Below, piece by piece: positions 10,079 through 20,233 of a stretch of 64,000 bases of DNA. Numbering within the stretch: position 1 is the stretch's first letter; each line of letters begins with the position of its first letter. A program made the position numbers and the translations under genes. The stretch comes from Burkholderiaceae bacterium (GTDB taxonomy: Bacteria; Pseudomonadota; Gammaproteobacteria; Burkholderiales; Burkholderiaceae_C). The notes below the pieces were generated by a model, which did no database searches, had not been told where the DNA came from, and saw only the letters and a list, made by a program, of their open reading frames with translations. Where the stretch lies: contig JAHCKM010000004.1 of NCBI GenBank assembly GCA_026125795.1, positions 248,001 through 312,000 on the forward strand, given 5' to 3'.

Positions 10079-10107
10079 GGGAGCGCGCCGGATACAGGCG
10101 CGCTCCC
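10079..10107 (+). terminator. Strong intercistronic stem-loop between dctP and dctQ
   Basis: Eleven bases (GGGAGCGCGCC) pair perfectly with GGCGCGCTCCC around a 7-base loop. No T-run follows, so it is not a classic intrinsic terminator. A second short inverted repeat, CCGGCC/GGCCGG, follows at 10111-10130. The position suggests transcript stabilisation or partial termination that would give more receptor than permease. Confidence 0.55.
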
Positions 10108-10150
10108 CAGCCGGCCTGCACAGCGGCCGGGCCCTCACCCCGGAGCCGCT

Positions 10151-10714
10151 ATGCATGCGCTGCTGAAAGTTTCCGACTGGATCGAGGCCGTGCTCGGGCA
10201 CATCGCCGCCGCGGGCGCCTGGGCCTTCATCGCCTGCATCGCGGTCATCACGCTCGACGTGGTGACACGCAAGTTCGGCTTTCAGCTGCCCGAGATGGGG
10301 TCGACGCGGCTGCAGGAGCTGGAGTGGCATCTGCACGCGGTGCTGTTCTGCACCTGGCTCGGCTATGCGTATTTGCGCAACGCCCATGTGCGGATCGACG
10401 TGTTCATCGCCGGCGTCGGACCGCGCGGCCGCCTGTGGCTGGAGTTCTGGTGCTGCCTGTTGTTCGCGCTGCCGTACCTGCTGGTGGCGCTGCCGTACGC
10501 GCAGGAATTCTTCCTGGTGTCGCTGCGCCAGGGCGAAAGCTCCGACGCGCCCACCGGCCTGCCGGCGCGCTGGGTGGTCAAGGGCTTCCTGTACCTCGGC
10601 TTCTTGACCGTGCTGGCGGCGGTGCTGGCGGTGCTGGCGCGCTGCGTGGTGGCGCTGTTCGGCAGCGCCGAGCTGGCCGCGCGCGCACACACGCCGTTTG
10701 CGCACAAGAGCTGA
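10151..10714 (+). CDS. TRAP transporter small permease (DctQ family)
   Basis: 187 residues with four predicted membrane helices (about 20-42, 60-80, 95-118 and 140-165), the usual layout for DctQ. ELEWHLHAVLFCTWLGYAY and RNAHVRIDVF are typical of the family. The ATG at 10151 follows the stem-loop region after dctP. The stop is 15 bases before the dctM start. It pairs with DctM to form the secondary, sodium-driven uptake system; this energy coupling is family knowledge and not visible in the sequence. Confidence 0.9.
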   Translation: MHALLKVSDWIEAVLGHIAAAGAWAFIACIAVITLDVVTRKFGFQLPEMGSTRLQELEWHLHAVLFCTWLGYAYLRNAHVRIDVFIAGVGPRGRLWLEFWCCLLFALPYLLVALPYAQEFFLVSLRQGESSDAPTGLPARWVVKGFLYLGFLTVLAAVLAVLARCVVALFGSAELAARAHTPFAHKS

Positions 10715-10729
10715 GCCGGGAGCAGCAGC

Positions 10730-12109
10730 ATGGAATGGCTGATCGACCACCTCGCCGTGGTGATGTTCTTCGCGCTGATCTTCATCATGTTCCTCGGCTA
10801 TCCGGTGGCCTTTTTGCTCGGCGCCATCGGCATCGGCTTCGGCTTCCTCGGCATCGCGGCGGACGTGTTCAGCATGAACCAGTTCGCCAACCTGTTGCCG
10901 CGCATCTACGGCCAGGCGGTGCAGAACCAGGTGCTGGTGGCGATACCGATGTTCATCTTCATGGGCACGATGCTCGAGCGAAGCGGCGTCGCCGAAGACC
11001 TGCTGCACAGCTTGCAGCTGCTGATGCGGCGCGTGCCCGGCGGCCTGGCGATCGCCGTCACCGTGCTCGGCACCATCATGGCGGCCACCACCGGCATCGT
11101 CGGCGCCTCGGTCATCATGCTGACGCTGATCGCGCTGCCGGTGATGCTGGCCAAGGGTTATGACAAGTCGCTGTCGGTGGGCACCATCGCCTCGGCCGGC
11201 ACGCTGGGCATCCTGATCCCGCCCAGCATCATGCTGGTGATCATGGGCGACTTGGTCGGCGTGCCGGTGGGCACGCTGTTCACCGGCGCCGTGCTGCCGG
11301 GGCTGCTGATGAGCGCGCTGTACATCGTGTTCATCCTGCTGGTGTGCTGGCTCAAGCCGGCGCTGGCGCCACGCGTGGGCGGCGGTCTCGACGCCGGCGA
11401 CGACCCCCTCACGGCCGCGCTGCTGTTCAGGAGCTTCCTGCCGCCGGCGCTGCTGATCACGCTGGTGCTGGGCTCGATCTTCGCCGGCTGGGCCACGCCC
11501 ACCGAGGCCTCCGGCGTCGGCGCTCTGGGCGCCATCCTGCTGGCCATCGGCAACCGGCGCTTCAGCCGCGCGGTGCTGCGCGACGTGATGACCTCTGCAG
11601 CACTGACCAACGCGCTGGTGTTCTTCATCATCTTCGGCGCGACGCTGTTCTCCTATGTGTTCCGCGCGCTCGGTGGCGACGACGTGGTGGCCGAGCTCCT
11701 CAAGGCCACCGGCATCGACACCGGCTGGGAGGTGATGCTGTTCGTGATGGGGCTGGTGTTCCTGATGGGCTTCTTCTTCGACTGGATCGAGATCTGCCTG
11801 ATCGTGCTGCCGATCTTCGCGCCCATCATCGGCGGCCTCGACTACGGCACGGCGCTGCAGGGCAAGCAGGTGATCCTGGCCTGGTTCGCGATCCTGATGG
11901 CGGTCAACATGCAGACCGCGTTCCTGACGCCGCCGTTCGGCTTTGCGCTGTTCTACATGAAAGGCATCGTGCCGCGCGGCGTGACCATGGTCGACATCTA
12001 CAAGGGCATCACGCCGTTCGTGGCGGTGCAGCTGGTGGCGCTGGCGCTGTGCATCGCGTATCCCGACATCGTGCTGACGCTGCCGCGCTGGATGGGGTTC
12101 ATCGACTGA
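10730..12109 (+). CDS. TRAP transporter large permease (DctM family)
   Basis: 459 residues with about twelve membrane segments. Family motifs include PMFIFMGTMLERSGVAEDLL, GTLGILIPPSIMLVIMGD and GFFFDWIEICLIVLPIFAP. It is the substrate-translocating subunit of the TRAP system. A GGGAGC ribosome binding site lies just before the ATG at 10730. The gene ends 50 bases before the convergent BMP receptor gene. The 50-base gap between them shows no clear terminator. Confidence 0.92.
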   Translation: MEWLIDHLAVVMFFALIFIMFLGYPVAFLLGAIGIGFGFLGIAADVFSMNQFANLLPRIYGQAVQNQVLVAIPMFIFMGTMLERSGVAEDLLHSLQLLMRRVPGGLAIAVTVLGTIMAATTGIVGASVIMLTLIALPVMLAKGYDKSLSVGTIASAGTLGILIPPSIMLVIMGDLVGVPVGTLFTGAVLPGLLMSALYIVFILLVCWLKPALAPRVGGGLDAGDDPLTAALLFRSFLPPALLITLVLGSIFAGWATPTEASGVGALGAILLAIGNRRFSRAVLRDVMTSAALTNALVFFIIFGATLFSYVFRALGGDDVVAELLKATGIDTGWEVMLFVMGLVFLMGFFFDWIEICLIVLPIFAPIIGGLDYGTALQGKQVILAWFAILMAVNMQTAFLTPPFGFALFYMKGIVPRGVTMVDIYKGITPFVAVQLVALALCIAYPDIVLTLPRWMGFID

Positions 12110-12159
12110 CCGCGGCCGCCAGGCCGCCGGTCACCTGGCCGTGGCCCAGGGCTGCCCGG

Positions 12160-13155
12160 TCACTTGGCCGTTCCCTTCGGCTGGTTGTCATCCACCTTGA
12201 CCTTGAACGAGCCGTCGAGGATGGCCTTCTCCTTGGCCTTGACCTTGGCCAGCAGGTCGGCCGGCACCTTCTTCTCGAACGTGCCGAGCGGCGCCATCTC
12301 GCTGCCCTTGGCCTTCATGTGCGACAGGTGGCCGTAGTCCTCGGCCTTGAACGCACCGGCCTTCACCGCCTTGATCGCCGCGTCGATGGTCGGCTCCATG
12401 TGCCACAGCGCCGATGCCACCACGGTGCCGGGATACTTGTCCTGCGTGTTGATCACGTTGCCGATGGCCAGCTTGCCGCGCTCCTTGGCGGCGTCGCTGA
12501 CGCCGAAGCGCTCGGCGTACATCACGTCGGCGCCCTTGTCGATCATCGCGAATGCGGCCTCCTTGGCCTTGGGCGGATCGAACCAGCTGTTGATGAAGCT
12601 GACCATGAACTCGACCTTCGGGTTGGTTTCCCTGGCGCCGGCCATGAAGGCGTTCATCAGACGGTTCACCTCGGGGATCGGGTAGCCGCCGACCATGCCG
12701 ATCTTGTTGCTCTTGCTCATGCCGCCGGCGATCATGCCGGTGAGGTAGGCCGGCTCCTGGATGTAGTTGTCGAACACGCCGAAGTTCGGCGCCTGCGGCT
12801 TGCCCGAGCTGCCCATCAGGAAGCTGACCTTCGGATAGGCCTTGGCCACCTTGCGCGCCGCGGCCTCCACGGCGAACGACTCGCCGACGATCAGCGTGTG
12901 ACCGGCCTCGGCATACTGGCGCATCACGCGCTCGTAGTCGGCGTTGGCGACGCTCTCGCTGAACACGTACTCGATGTCGCCGCGCGCCACCGCGGCCTTC
13001 AGCGCCTTGTCGATGCGGCTGACCCACTGCTGCTCGACCGGCACCGTGTAGATCGCGGCGACCTTGAGCTTGTTTTGCGCCAACGCGCTGCCGGCGAGCG
13101 CGGCGCACGCGGCGGCGGCACACACGAGCAAGGTCGAGCGGCGGGACGATGGCAT
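12160..13155 (-). CDS. BMP family ABC transporter substrate-binding protein (divergent type)
   Basis: 331 residues with a signal peptide (MPSSRRSTLLVCAAAACAAL, cut after ALA near residue 26). The ATG at 13155 is preceded by GGAGGAT, a good ribosome binding site, so I used it rather than the upstream in-frame start at 13236. The fold is BMP/PnrA type, but the PnrA ligand motif (GGKxDKSFN) is missing; the region reads YTVPVEQQWVSRIDKAL instead. Later landmarks are GMVGGYPIPEVNRLMNAF and SWFDPPKAKEAA. No other ABC genes are adjacent on this strand, so it is most likely the receptor for the ABC system at 5198-8788, from which the TRAP genes separate it. A nucleobase ligand is inferred. Confidence 0.88.
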   Translation of the reverse strand: MPSSRRSTLLVCAAAACAALAGSALAQNKLKVAAIYTVPVEQQWVSRIDKALKAAVARGDIEYVFSESVANADYERVMRQYAEAGHTLIVGESFAVEAAARKVAKAYPKVSFLMGSSGKPQAPNFGVFDNYIQEPAYLTGMIAGGMSKSNKIGMVGGYPIPEVNRLMNAFMAGARETNPKVEFMVSFINSWFDPPKAKEAAFAMIDKGADVMYAERFGVSDAAKERGKLAIGNVINTQDKYPGTVVASALWHMEPTIDAAIKAVKAGAFKAEDYGHLSHMKAKGSEMAPLGTFEKKVPADLLAKVKAKEKAILDGSFKVKVDDNQPKGTAK

Positions 13156-13283
13156 GTGGAGATCCTCCGGGTGTGTTGTGGATGCAAGGGCCGCGACGCA
13201 AGTCCCATGCCGGAACGGCCGTCGCACGATGGTCATTTGGCGGGCAGTCGGCGCGCGCCGTCAATCGGGCTTTGGTCCGGTTG

Positions 13284-14108
13284 TCAGAATCCACCCGGCG
13301 GCGTCGCACGCCGCAGCCAGTTGTCGGACGACCAGCGGCTGCGCGCATCGATCGCGTGCAGCGTATAGGCATGGCGTGACGCGGCCGACCGGTTGGCCGC
13401 GCTGTAGTGCGGCAGCAGCCCGTGGAAGCACACCAGCGTGCCGGCGGCCACCTCGAGCGGTACCGCGTCGGCCCCTTGCGGCCACGGCGTGTCGTCCAGC
13501 GTGACCGTGCGCACCGCGTCGCCGGCGCGCACGAAACGCCTGCGCAGCGGGCCGCGGTGCGCGCCCGGCGCCACCCACAGGCAGCCGTTGTCGACCGTGG
13601 CGTCCTCCAGCGCGACCCAGAAACCGGTGACGGTCATCGGCTCGCTGTGCAGGAAGGTGGCGTCCTGGTGCCAGTGCACCTCGCCGCCGATGCCCGGCTG
13701 CTTGAAGATGAACATCGACTGCCACAGCTGCGTCTGCGGCAGGCCGAGGTCGGCCGCCAGCTCGGCCCAGATGGGACCGTGCGAGAACGCGGCAAACACC
13801 GGGTCGAGCTCGTGCAGCGCGTGGCCGATCTTGTTGATCGACTGCGCCTTGGGCTGGCGCAGCCGGCCGTCGGCGTCGAACGCCTCTTCCTCGAAGAAGC
13901 AGCGCACGCGCTCGGCCGAGCCGAGGAACCAGTCGTCGGCGCCCTGCCGATGCGTGGTAAACACGCCGCTGCCGGCTCCGGGGTCGAAAACCTCGACGAT
14001 CTGCTCGGCGCGCCGGCGCAGCGCATCGGTCTCGTGCCGCGGCTTGAAGCCGGGCAGCACCAGGTAGCCGTCTTCACGGTAGCGCTGTCGGAGAACCGGG
14101 TTTAGCAT
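13284..14108 (-). CDS. Phytanoyl-CoA dioxygenase family protein, PHYHD1-like
   Basis: 274 residues forming a Fe(II)/2-oxoglutarate-dependent oxygenase. The iron site is HQD (His147, Asp149) with the distal His234 in LLPHYS, and Arg245 is placed to bind 2-oxoglutarate. The segments AQSINKIGHALHELDPVF, MFIFKQPGIGGEV and ALEDATVDNGCLWVAPG align well by eye with human PHYHD1, more than with classic phytanoyl-CoA hydroxylase. The substrate is unknown. The ATG at 14108 opens a family-like N-terminus (MLNPVLRQRYREDGYLVLPG). It is divergent from a TonB receptor gene, with 111 bases between them that could hold a shared control region; TAAGAT about 33 bases upstream is a possible -10. Confidence 0.9.
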   Translation of the reverse strand: MLNPVLRQRYREDGYLVLPGFKPRHETDALRRRAEQIVEVFDPGAGSGVFTTHRQGADDWFLGSAERVRCFFEEEAFDADGRLRQPKAQSINKIGHALHELDPVFAAFSHGPIWAELAADLGLPQTQLWQSMFIFKQPGIGGEVHWHQDATFLHSEPMTVTGFWVALEDATVDNGCLWVAPGAHRGPLRRRFVRAGDAVRTVTLDDTPWPQGADAVPLEVAAGTLVCFHGLLPHYSAANRSAASRHAYTLHAIDARSRWSSDNWLRRATPPGGF

Positions 14109-14219
14109 GCGCGCCCTCGGCGGTCGAAGACGAAACGACGCCGATCTTAGATTCCAACACCAACCACAAGCGGCACGGCGCTTGCATTCGGCCGTCGCGT
14201 CGCACCGAAGGAGACCGCC

Positions 14220-16547
14220 ATGCCCCTCGCCCGCCGCCCCGTGCTGCGTCCGTGTCCCGTGCCGCTGCACCGCATCGCGGCAGCCGCAGCCCTCGCCGGT
14301 GCGCAGCTTGGTGCATCGGCGCAGCAGGCCACGGCCACCGACGCCGCCACCGCGGCCGAGCCGGGCAAGCTGCCCACGGTGACGGTCACCGCGGAGCGGC
14401 GCTACGAGAACATCCGCGACGTGCCGAACTCGGTCAGCACGATCGGCGCGGAGCTGCTCGACACCATCAACACCGGCGGCCAGGACCTGCGCGGCATCTC
14501 GGGCCGCGTGCCGAGCCTGAACATCGAGTCGTCGTTCGGCCGCGCGTTTCCGCGCTTCTACATCCGCGGCTACGGCAACACCGACTTCCGGCTCAACGCA
14601 TCGCAACCCGTGTCGCTGATCTACGACGACGTGGTGCAGGAGAACCCGATCCTGAAGGGTTTTCCGGCGTTCGACCTCGCCCGTATCGAAGTGCTGCGCG
14701 GCCCGCAGGGCACGCTGTTCGGCCGCAACACGCCGGCCGGTGTCGTCAAGTTCGAATCCGTGCGGCCGACGCGCAAGTTCGAGGGCTACGGCAGCTTGGC
14801 GGTGGGCAGTTTCCGCACCATCAACGCCGAAGGCGCGCTCAACGTGCCCACCGGCCCCGACTCGGCGCTGCGCGTGTCGCTGCTGAACCAGACGCGCAAG
14901 GATTGGGTGCACAACACCAATCCCACGGGCCTGACGCAGGACTTCGAGGGTTACCGCGACAGCGCGGGACGCGTGCAGTGGCTGTTCGCGCCGCACAAGG
15001 ATTTCGAGGCGCTGGCCAACGTGCATGCGCGCGACCTCAACGGCTCGGCGCGGCTGTTCCGCGCCAACATCATCCAGCCGGGGACCAACGATCTGGTGGC
15101 GGGGTTCGACGAGCGCTCGGTCACCAACGACGGCAAGAACGAGCAGACGCTGACCAACGTCGGCGCCAATCTGCGCCTGCGCTGGGGATTGGGCGGCGAT
15201 CTGTCGCTCCACTCAATCACCGGCTACGAGCACGTCAAGGCGTACAGCCGCGGCGACATCGATGGCGGCACGCCCGGTCCGATTCCGTTCTCCTCGGAAA
15301 CGGCCGACGGCATGCCCAAGCACCGCCAGATCACGCAGGAGTTCCGCGTCGAGTCGAGTTACCCCGGCCCGTTGAATTGGCAAGGCGGTCTCTACGTCTT
15401 TCACGAAGACTACAAGGTCGAGAGCTTCAGCTTCGACACGCCCAACGGCAGCGCGCAGGACGGCTACCAGCGTGTGCGTCAGAAGAACGATGCCTATGCG
15501 GTCTTCGGCGCCGTCAACTACGCGGTGACACCCGAACTGAAGTTGCGCGGCGGCATTCGCTACACGCGCGACGAGAAGCAGTTCGACGTCGAGGATTACA
15601 GCAACAGCGGGTTCGCCGCTTGCGTCGGTCCCACATTGGGGATCCTGCCGCCGCCGATCCGTTGTACCTTCGCCGATCTGCTGGCCGCCGAGGGCCCGGG
15701 TGGGAGCCTGTCGGCTTCACCGAGAGACAGCAAGGTCAACTGGGACCTGAGCGGCACGTACGCGTTGAGCAAGGCGCTCAATCTCTATGCACGCGTGGCC
15801 ACGGGCTTTCGCGCGTCGAGCGTGCAGGGCGCCAGTGCGTTCAACTTCAAGTCGGTCGCCAGTCCGGAAACCAACACGTCGTACGAGGCCGGCGTGAAGG
15901 CCGATCTGTTGGACGGCCGGGCACGCGTCAACTTCGGCGTCTTCTACTACAACGTGAAGGATCTGCAGTTCACCGCGGTGGGCGGCGCGGCCAACGCCAA
16001 CATCCTGCTCAACGCCAAGAAGGCCACCGGCCAGGGCTTCGAGCTGGACGGCCAGGCCTATTTGACCGAGAACCTGCTCGCGACGTTGGGAGTCGGCTAC
16101 AACGACACCAAGATCAAGGATCCGAATCTCGAAGTCGCCGGCTGCGGCAGCGTGCCTGCCTGCACGATGACCGATCCGACCGGCCCCAACGGCGGCCGCC
16201 TGGTCGACGGCAATCCCCTGCCGCAAGCACCGAAGACCACGGTCAACCTCACGCTGCGCTACGGCCAGCCGATCGGTGCCGGCGAATGGTACGTGCTGAC
16301 CGACTGGGTCTATCGCAGCAAGATCAACTTCTTCATCTACGAGTCGGTCGAGTTCACCGGCAAGCCGCTGACCGAAGGCGGGTTGCGTCTGGGCTACCTG
16401 TGGGGCAACGGCAAGTACGAGGCGGCGGCCTACGTGCGCAACATCACCAACCAGATCCGCGTGGTCGGCGGCATCGACTTCAACAACCTCACCGGCTTCA
16501 TCAACGAGCCGCGCACCTACGGCGTTCAGCTCAAGGCGGCGTTCTGA
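14220..16547 (+). CDS. TonB-dependent outer-membrane receptor
   Basis: 775 residues with a signal peptide ending near ASAQQ (about residue 36). A TonB-box-like LPTVTVTAE (about 51-59) and the plug domain follow: PNSVSTIGAELL, FYIRGYG, and IEVLRGPQGTLFGRNTPAGVVKFES. The rest is a 22-strand-type barrel ending in a terminal Phe. GAAGGAGA gives a ribosome binding site. The four cysteines are in two pairs of loop regions (near 472/483 and 642/649). It should import a bulky or scarce ligand across the outer membrane using TonB energy. Neighbouring genes suggest a nucleoside-like ligand or the substrate of the divergent oxygenase; both are inferences. Its 3' end overlaps the convergent add gene by 22 bases. 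Confidence 0.92.
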   Translation: MPLARRPVLRPCPVPLHRIAAAAALAGAQLGASAQQATATDAATAAEPGKLPTVTVTAERRYENIRDVPNSVSTIGAELLDTINTGGQDLRGISGRVPSLNIESSFGRAFPRFYIRGYGNTDFRLNASQPVSLIYDDVVQENPILKGFPAFDLARIEVLRGPQGTLFGRNTPAGVVKFESVRPTRKFEGYGSLAVGSFRTINAEGALNVPTGPDSALRVSLLNQTRKDWVHNTNPTGLTQDFEGYRDSAGRVQWLFAPHKDFEALANVHARDLNGSARLFRANIIQPGTNDLVAGFDERSVTNDGKNEQTLTNVGANLRLRWGLGGDLSLHSITGYEHVKAYSRGDIDGGTPGPIPFSSETADGMPKHRQITQEFRVESSYPGPLNWQGGLYVFHEDYKVESFSFDTPNGSAQDGYQRVRQKNDAYAVFGAVNYAVTPELKLRGGIRYTRDEKQFDVEDYSNSGFAACVGPTLGILPPPIRCTFADLLAAEGPGGSLSASPRDSKVNWDLSGTYALSKALNLYARVATGFRASSVQGASAFNFKSVASPETNTSYEAGVKADLLDGRARVNFGVFYYNVKDLQFTAVGGAANANILLNAKKATGQGFELDGQAYLTENLLATLGVGYNDTKIKDPNLEVAGCGSVPACTMTDPTGPNGGRLVDGNPLPQAPKTTVNLTLRYGQPIGAGEWYVLTDWVYRSKINFFIYESVEFTGKPLTEGGLRLGYLWGNGKYEAAAYVRNITNQIRVVGGIDFNNLTGFINEPRTYGVQLKAAF

Positions 16548-17578
16548 TCACCAAACGCGCGGATCGCCGCCGCGGCCTGCGACCGCACGCCGGCCTCGAG
16601 GAACGAATGACGCGCGGCCGCCAGCTCCATCGCCAGCAGCTCGGCGCGCGTGAGGCCGCCTTGGCGCAACAGGCCTTCGGCCTCCTGCGACATCGTGATG
16701 CGCGACATCAGCGGGTTGTCGGTGTGGAACGACACGCTCAGGCCGGCGCGGTGCAGCGCGCCGATCGGGTGCGCCGCGATCGACGGCGCCGCGCCGGTGT
16801 GCACGTTGCTGGTGGGGCACAACTCCAGATGCAGGCCGCACCCGCGCACCTCGTCGATCAGGCGCGCCCCGTCCGGTGTTCCGAGCGCGTCGGCCAGCCG
16901 CACGCCATGGCCGATGCGGCTGGCGCCCAGCCGCCCGGCCTCCAGCACCCGGGATGCGACATCGGCCTCGCCGGCGTGCAGGGTCAGCGGCACGCCGCTG
17001 ACCCGCGCAATGCGCAACGCATGCGCATGCTCGGCCGGCGGATGACCGAGCTCTGCGCCAGCCAGGTCGAATCCGATCACGCCGCGTCCGAGGTAGCGCG
17101 CCGCCAGCGCGGCCACGCGCTCGGCCTCGGCCTTGCTGCGCTCGCGCATCGCGCACAGGATCAAGCCGCTCGGCAACGCGCTGCGACGCAACCCGGCCAC
17201 CAGGGCCTCGATCGCGGCCTCGACGCGCAGCCCGTGTGCCTCGAACAGCGTGGGCGCAATGCGGAACTCGGCCAGCACGCAGCCGTCGGCGCGCGCGTCC
17301 TCGGCCGCCTCGAAAGCCACACGTTCCAGCGCCGGCAGCGTGGCCATCGCGCCCACGGTGAGCGCAAAGCCGCGCAGGTACTCGTCCAGGCTGCCGGCGT
17401 GGGCACGCGCGTCGAACCATGCGGCCAGGGCCTCATGATCGGCGGCCGGTGCCTCCAGCCCGCGTGCGCGCAACAGCTCGAGCAGCGTGGCCGGACGCAG
17501 GCCGCCGTCGAGGTGCTCGTGCAACAGCACCTTGGGGCAAACGCGCGACCACTCGGCGTCGGTCAGGGCCTGGGACAT
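16526..17578 (-). CDS. add: Adenosine deaminase
   Basis: 350 residues with the complete metal and catalytic set: His20 and His22 in LLHEHLDGG, His201 and Glu204 in HAGEA, His224 in SRIGHGVRL, and Asp287 in SFHTDNPLMS. LCPTSNVHTG (253-262) is also diagnostic. It hydrolyses adenosine and deoxyadenosine to inosine forms, which the downstream plus-strand purine nucleoside phosphorylase could then cleave. The family's second Asp is Asn288 here, as in many bacterial and actinobacterial-type members. There is no ribosome binding site before the ATG at 17578; instead a promoter-like -10 sits 6 bases upstream. Confidence 0.92.
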   Translation of the reverse strand: MSQALTDAEWSRVCPKVLLHEHLDGGLRPATLLELLRARGLEAPAADHEALAAWFDARAHAGSLDEYLRGFALTVGAMATLPALERVAFEAAEDARADGCVLAEFRIAPTLFEAHGLRVEAAIEALVAGLRRSALPSGLILCAMRERSKAEAERVAALAARYLGRGVIGFDLAGAELGHPPAEHAHALRIARVSGVPLTLHAGEADVASRVLEAGRLGASRIGHGVRLADALGTPDGARLIDEVRGCGLHLELCPTSNVHTGAAPSIAAHPIGALHRAGLSVSFHTDNPLMSRITMSQEAEGLLRQGGLTRAELLAMELAAARHSFLEAGVRSQAAAAIRAFGDQNAALS

Positions 17579-17612
17579 CGATGCATCGTAGTCCAGGTGG
17601 CGCCCGCATCAA
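17579..17612 (-). promoter_or_regulatory. Sigma-70-like promoter for add, probably leaderless
   Basis: On the minus strand TTGATG (17607-17612) and TACGAT (17585-17590) are 16 bases apart. Only six bases separate the -10 box from the ATG at 17578. With a normal -10 to start distance, transcription would begin at or within a base of the initiation codon. Confidence 0.5.
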
Positions 17613-17655
17613 GAGTCTTGTTATCCTGGGCCATCCACGAATGGAGCCAACGACC

Positions 17656-18636
17656 ATGACGCTGCAACGCTGGGCCTTTGTCGGTTTCGTCGGTCTCGTC
17701 GCGCTGGCGTCCACCGCGCAGGCGCAGCCGGCGATCGTCTACGACATGGGGGGCAAGTTCGACAAGTCGTTCAACGAGGCCGCCTACCAGGGCGCCGAGC
17801 GCTGGAAGAAGGAAGCCGGCAAGAACTACCTCGACTTCGAGATCGCCAACGAGGCACAGCGCGAGCAGGCGATGCGTCGCATGGCCGAGCGCGGCGCCAA
17901 TCCGATCATCGGCGTGGGCTTCTCGCAGGCCTCGTCGATCGAGAAGGTGTCCAAGGAGTTTCCCAAGCTCAACTTCGTGATCATCGATTCGGTGGTCAAG
18001 CAGCCCAACGTCGAGTCGATCGTCTTCAAGGAGCACGAAGGCAGCTTCCTGGTCGGCATGATGGCCGCGCTGGCCAGCAAGAGCGGCAAGGTCGGCTTCG
18101 TCGGCGGCATGGACATCCCGCTGATCCGCAAGTTCCAGTGCGGCTATGAGCAGGGCGCCAAGTACGCCAACCCCAAGGTCGAGGTGACAGCCGCGATGAC
18201 CGGTACCACGCCGGCCGCGTGGAGCGACCCCACACGCGGCGGCGAGCTGGCCAAGGCCCAGTTCGGCAGGGGTGTGGACGTGGTGTTCGCCGCCGCCGGC
18301 GGCACCGGCGTCGGCGTGTACCAGGCCGCCAAGGACGCCGGCAAGCTGGCGATCGGCGTGGACAGCAACCAGAACCATCTGCAGCCCGGCACGATGCTCA
18401 CGTCGATGGTCAAGCGGGTCGACACCGCGGTCTACAACAGCTCGAAGAAGGCCAGCCCGGGCACGGTGACCGCGCTCGGCCTGAAGGAAGGCGGCGTCGA
18501 CTACGCGATGGACCAGCACAACGCCAAGCTGGTCAGCGCCGACATGAAGAAGAAAGTCGACACGGCCAAGGCAGACATCATCGCGGGCAAGATCAAGGTC
18601 GCCGACTACATGGCCGACAACGCGTGCAAGTACTGA
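17656..18636 (+). CDS. BMP family (PnrA-like) nucleoside-binding protein
   Basis: 326 residues with a signal peptide (cut near AQAQ, residue 23). The mature N-terminus reads IVYDMGGKFDKSFNEAAYQG, the classic PnrA/TmpC purine-nucleoside-binding motif with Asp, Phe and Asn at the ligand site. VGFVGGMDIPLIRKFQCGYEQG and VFAAAGGTGVGVYQAA follow the family pattern. The ATG at 17656 has GGAG 10-13 bases upstream. It lies 77 bases from the divergent add gene and opens a plus-strand operon with an ATPase and two permeases. Import of inosine, guanosine or adenosine is likely by family and context. Confidence 0.93.
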   Translation: MTLQRWAFVGFVGLVALASTAQAQPAIVYDMGGKFDKSFNEAAYQGAERWKKEAGKNYLDFEIANEAQREQAMRRMAERGANPIIGVGFSQASSIEKVSKEFPKLNFVIIDSVVKQPNVESIVFKEHEGSFLVGMMAALASKSGKVGFVGGMDIPLIRKFQCGYEQGAKYANPKVEVTAAMTGTTPAAWSDPTRGGELAKAQFGRGVDVVFAAAGGTGVGVYQAAKDAGKLAIGVDSNQNHLQPGTMLTSMVKRVDTAVYNSSKKASPGTVTALGLKEGGVDYAMDQHNAKLVSADMKKKVDTAKADIIAGKIKVADYMADNACKY

Positions 18637-18640
18637 TGTG

Positions 18641-20229
<1,589 letters not shown>

Positions 20230-20233
<4 letters not shown>

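Noticed and set aside
12110-12159. Terminator between dctM and the BMP receptor gene
   Set aside because: The gap is GC-rich with only short imperfect inverted repeats, so I could not support a stem-loop.
13284-15212. 642-codon frame extending the oxygenase upstream
   Set aside because: The extension is antisense to the TonB receptor; the oxygenase family sequence starts at the ATG at 14108.
14252-17659. 1135-codon open frame on the plus strand
   Set aside because: It is a +2 shadow of the TonB receptor gene and antisense to add; composition is extreme in Arg, and no motif is seen.
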